Assembly: GCA_023429855.1 (NCBI GenBank)
Contig: JAEZDB010000221.1
Coordinates: 1 to 13,954, forward strand
Direction: 5' to 3'
From: Actinomycetes bacterium
Lineage (GTDB): Bacteria > Actinomycetota > Thermoleophilia > Solirubrobacterales > Solirubrobacteraceae
Length of the DNA stretch: 13,954 bases
This document shows, in pieces, positions 12,679 through 13,954 of the stretch. Within the stretch, counting starts at the first letter, position 1, and each line of letters opens with the position of its first letter. Below the pieces are notes generated by a model. The model did not search any database. It saw only the letters and a program-made list of their open reading frames with translations, and was not told where the DNA came from. The translations under genes were made by a program, and so were the position numbers.

Positions 12679-13096
12679 ACACCGAGTTGACGGCGAACTC
12701 CGGGTGGTCGCGGTAGACGCGCCGCAGCAACCCGTCGAACGAGAGCGCGTCGAGCTCGCGCCGCAGACCGCCCACGGAGGCGAGTGCGGCGGCACCGTAG
12801 ACGACGCTGCGGCCCTCCACCCGCGCCGCGCCGCGCGCCGTGATCCGCGCCGCCTGCCACCGCTCACCGGCAACGTCGACCAGCTCGACGAGGCCCTCCC
12901 GCGCGAGCGCGCGCAGGTCGGCGTAGAGCGCGCGGCTCATCGGCCCGTAGGCGTACGCCTCAAACGCGTACCGCTCGCCAGGCGGCAGCTCGCCGCTCAT
13001 GGCCAGCAAGAACAAGCCCTTTTGCAGCCGAACGGGGTCGGCGGGCCGCCCGCCGCCGGCGTCGATGAAGGCGAGAAGCCAGTCGCTGGGCTGCAT
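12665..13096 (-). CDS. YwgA/Panacea-like small protein upstream of the proteasome-like gene
   Basis: The 143-aa product has the pattern of YwgA/DUF4065 (Panacea)-like proteins: DPVRLQKGLFLLAMSGEL (20-37), then YAFEAYAYGPMSRALYADLRALAREGLVE, then a beta-wing with TARGAARVEG, ending in VYRDHPEFAVNSVFRDR. Panacea-type domains are known as antitoxins or proteolytic adaptors (for example SocA), so pairing with a peptidase may be meaningful; the assignment itself is at family level only. No membrane or signal segment is present. The ATG at 13096 has no ribosome binding site, but TACGGT ends 7 nt upstream, indicating a leaderless mRNA. It is first in a two-gene unit with the proteasome-like gene. 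Confidence 0.85.
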   Translation of the reverse strand: MQPSDWLLAFIDAGGGRPADPVRLQKGLFLLAMSGELPPGERYAFEAYAYGPMSRALYADLRALAREGLVELVDVAGERWQAARITARGAARVEGRSVVYGAAALASVGGLRRELDALSFDGLLRRVYRDHPEFAVNSVFRDR

Positions 13097-13103
13097 GCGG
13101 CAG

Positions 13104-13109
13104 ACCGTA
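13104..13109 (-). promoter_or_regulatory. Predicted -10 box of the YwgA-like/proteasome-like unit
   Basis: On the reverse strand TACGGT lies 7 nt before the ATG at 13096, the same hexamer and nearly the same distance as for the esterase gene. It points to a leaderless transcript. No good -35 is visible. Confidence 0.5.
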
Positions 13110-13238
13110 TGGGGCGATTTGCGGCGTTTCGACGCGCAATCGCAACGATGCTCCGCAGGGACTGCGGCAACTTTGTGCAGCCGCCGTACCGTCCGCGTCG
13201 CTGCGCCGGCAGGCGGGCCGCCTTCGCCGCGCGCCGGG

Positions 13239-13490
13239 CTACGCCTCGTCGGTCGCGGCCGCCGGCTCCTCGTCGAACCGCTCGCCGATGTCGGCGGTCG
13301 TCACGCCGATGCCCGAGGCCAGGCGCGAGATGACCTCCCAGCTGGGATTGCGCGCACCGCGCTCGATGTCTGAGATGTAGGTGGGGTGCAGACCGCTGGC
13401 GGCCGAGACCTGCTCTTGCGTCAGGCCGCGGGACACGCGGATCTCGCGCACGGCTCGTCCGAGCCGGCGCTGCACGATGCGATCGGCCAC
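13239..13490 (-). CDS. XRE-family helix-turn-helix regulator
   Basis: The 83-aa product is almost all one Cro/C1-type helix-turn-helix: LGRAVREIRVSRGLTQEQVSAASGLHPTYISDIERGARNPSWEVISRLASGIGV, followed by a short acidic tail. It should bind DNA as a dimer and act as a small repressor or a controller-type regulator. GTG at 13490 is preferred because AAGG lies 9 nt upstream and the HTH starts soon after; GTG at 13523 would add 11 residues not typical of the family. It lies alone on the reverse strand, about 140 bp before the YwgA-like gene. Direct and inverted repeats upstream (13532-13673) are candidate operators. Confidence 0.92.
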   Translation of the reverse strand: MADRIVQRRLGRAVREIRVSRGLTQEQVSAASGLHPTYISDIERGARNPSWEVISRLASGIGVTTADIGERFDEEPAAATDEA

Positions 13491-13531
13491 TCGGGGGAAC
13501 CTTGGTAGGCAGGGCCATCTCACGCCATAGG

Positions 13532-13673
13532 CGATCAGTGAAGTCCCCCGATGATGTCACGAGCTGAGACATACACGAGCGCCGATCGTCCCCCGATCGC
13601 CAACGGGCGTTGCGACGTGCCTTGACTTCGACCATGAGTCAAGTACCGTCGCCTTCGACGATCAGTGAAGTCC
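13532..13673. repeat. Direct repeats upstream of the XRE gene
   Basis: CGATCAGTGAAGTCC occurs at 13532-13546 and 13659-13673, 127 bp apart in the same direction. GTCCCCCGAT also occurs twice (13543-13552 and 13588-13597). They flank the rightward promoter candidate and may be sites for the XRE protein. Confidence 0.6.
13622..13649 (+). promoter_or_regulatory. Rightward promoter candidate with an embedded inverted repeat
   Basis: TTGACT (13622-13627) and TACCGT (13644-13649), 16 nt apart, form a reasonable promoter reading right, away from the XRE gene. CTTGACT/AGTCAAG (13621-13627 and 13637-13643) form a 7-bp inverted repeat over it, a plausible repressor site. No gene follows before the fold-back. 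Confidence 0.45.
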
Positions 13674-13717
13674 GGTGGTTCACGCGCTGCCCCTAGCAGT
13701 CCAAGCGCGTGCCCCGA

Positions 13718-13954
13718 CCACCGCGGAGCGACTCCACCGGATCGTCCGGAGCCCGTCGCTTGGGACGAGCACGGGCGCCGCTGTGAGCTGGCTGAGCTTT
13801 GACGGGCTCGGCCAGCTCGCCGGGCGCCCCGCCCGGCGGGGGGGGGGGCCGGCGAGCTGGCCGAGCCCGTCAAAGCTCAGCCAGCTCACAGCGGCGCCCG
13901 TGCTCGTCCCAAGCGACGGGCTCCGGACGATCCGGTGGAGTCGCTCCGCGGTGG
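13718..13954. repeat. 106-bp perfect inverted repeat with a G-rich spacer at the window end
   Basis: 13718-13823 is the exact reverse complement of 13849-13954. The 25-nt spacer (13824-13848) is all G and C and ends in a run of 11 G. The right arm stops exactly at the window edge. The run of G and the edge position suggest a fold-back assembly or read artefact; a real hairpin end or a mobile element remains possible. Confidence 0.9.

Larger units (their letters stand above)
13491..13954. other. Gene-free end region
   Basis: No convincing gene is seen on either strand. The left part has the repeats and a promoter candidate, and the right part (from 13718) is a fold-back palindrome in which every open frame is mirrored. 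Confidence 0.6.

Noticed and set aside
12197..13333. 378-codon forward frame across the proteasome-like and YwgA-like genes
   Set aside because: Antisense to two genes with recognisable family patterns; no domain of its own.
13824..13848. G-quadruplex in the run of 11 G
   Set aside because: A single uninterrupted G run at the turn of a fold-back palindrome is more likely a sequencing artefact; no separated G tracts of the usual kind are present.

Overview
The window looks like an end fragment of a high-GC actinobacterial chromosome, most likely the Thermoleophilia/Solirubrobacterales or a neighbouring lineage. That placement is inferred from GC-ending codons, DrrAB-type transporters, VapBC, several candidate leaderless genes with a TANNNT box 6-7 nt before the start codon, and a proteasome-like protein. 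No 16S or other marker gene is present to confirm it. The window opens inside a gene, and its last 237 bases are a fold-back palindrome that looks more like a contig end than ordinary sequence.

Layout. 1-1083 (-): N-terminal part of a large LuxR-family (LAL-type) ATPase regulator. 1209-2995 (-): two-gene DrrAB-like ABC exporter operon with an ATGA overlap; a compound hairpin lies between it and the regulator. 3290-6372 (+): a secreted polymorphic toxin (signal peptide, seven propeller-type repeats, a duplicated 58-residue-period module, C-terminal AHH nuclease) whose stop overlaps the start of an unrecognised 238-aa protein, the likely immunity protein. 6490-7112 (+): a VapBC toxin-antitoxin pair with an 11+2+11 palindrome at the antitoxin start. 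7155-8036 (+): secreted alpha/beta hydrolase. 8313-10461 (-): small one-TM protein, OmpR-type response regulator and histidine kinase. 10585-11559 (+): lipoprotein esterase divergent from that operon. A TCTCAGG repeat with 11-bp period lies just upstream of its promoter, so the two-component system probably controls it. 11676-11834 (+): a possible 52-aa protein. 11926-13096 (-): a YwgA/Panacea-like protein followed by a proteasome-like Ntn hydrolase, joined through a duplicated junction. 13239-13490 (-): XRE-type repressor-like protein. 13491-13954: no gene; it holds repeats, a rightward promoter candidate and a 106-bp perfect inverted repeat.

The most noteworthy systems are the propeller-AHH toxin with its orphan immunity candidate, and the YwgA-like/proteasome-like pair with its double ATGA relay. 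The two-component system with a predicted binding site at the divergent esterase lipoprotein is a concrete regulatory hypothesis. Several intergenic gaps hold long hairpins without U-tracts, probably terminators.
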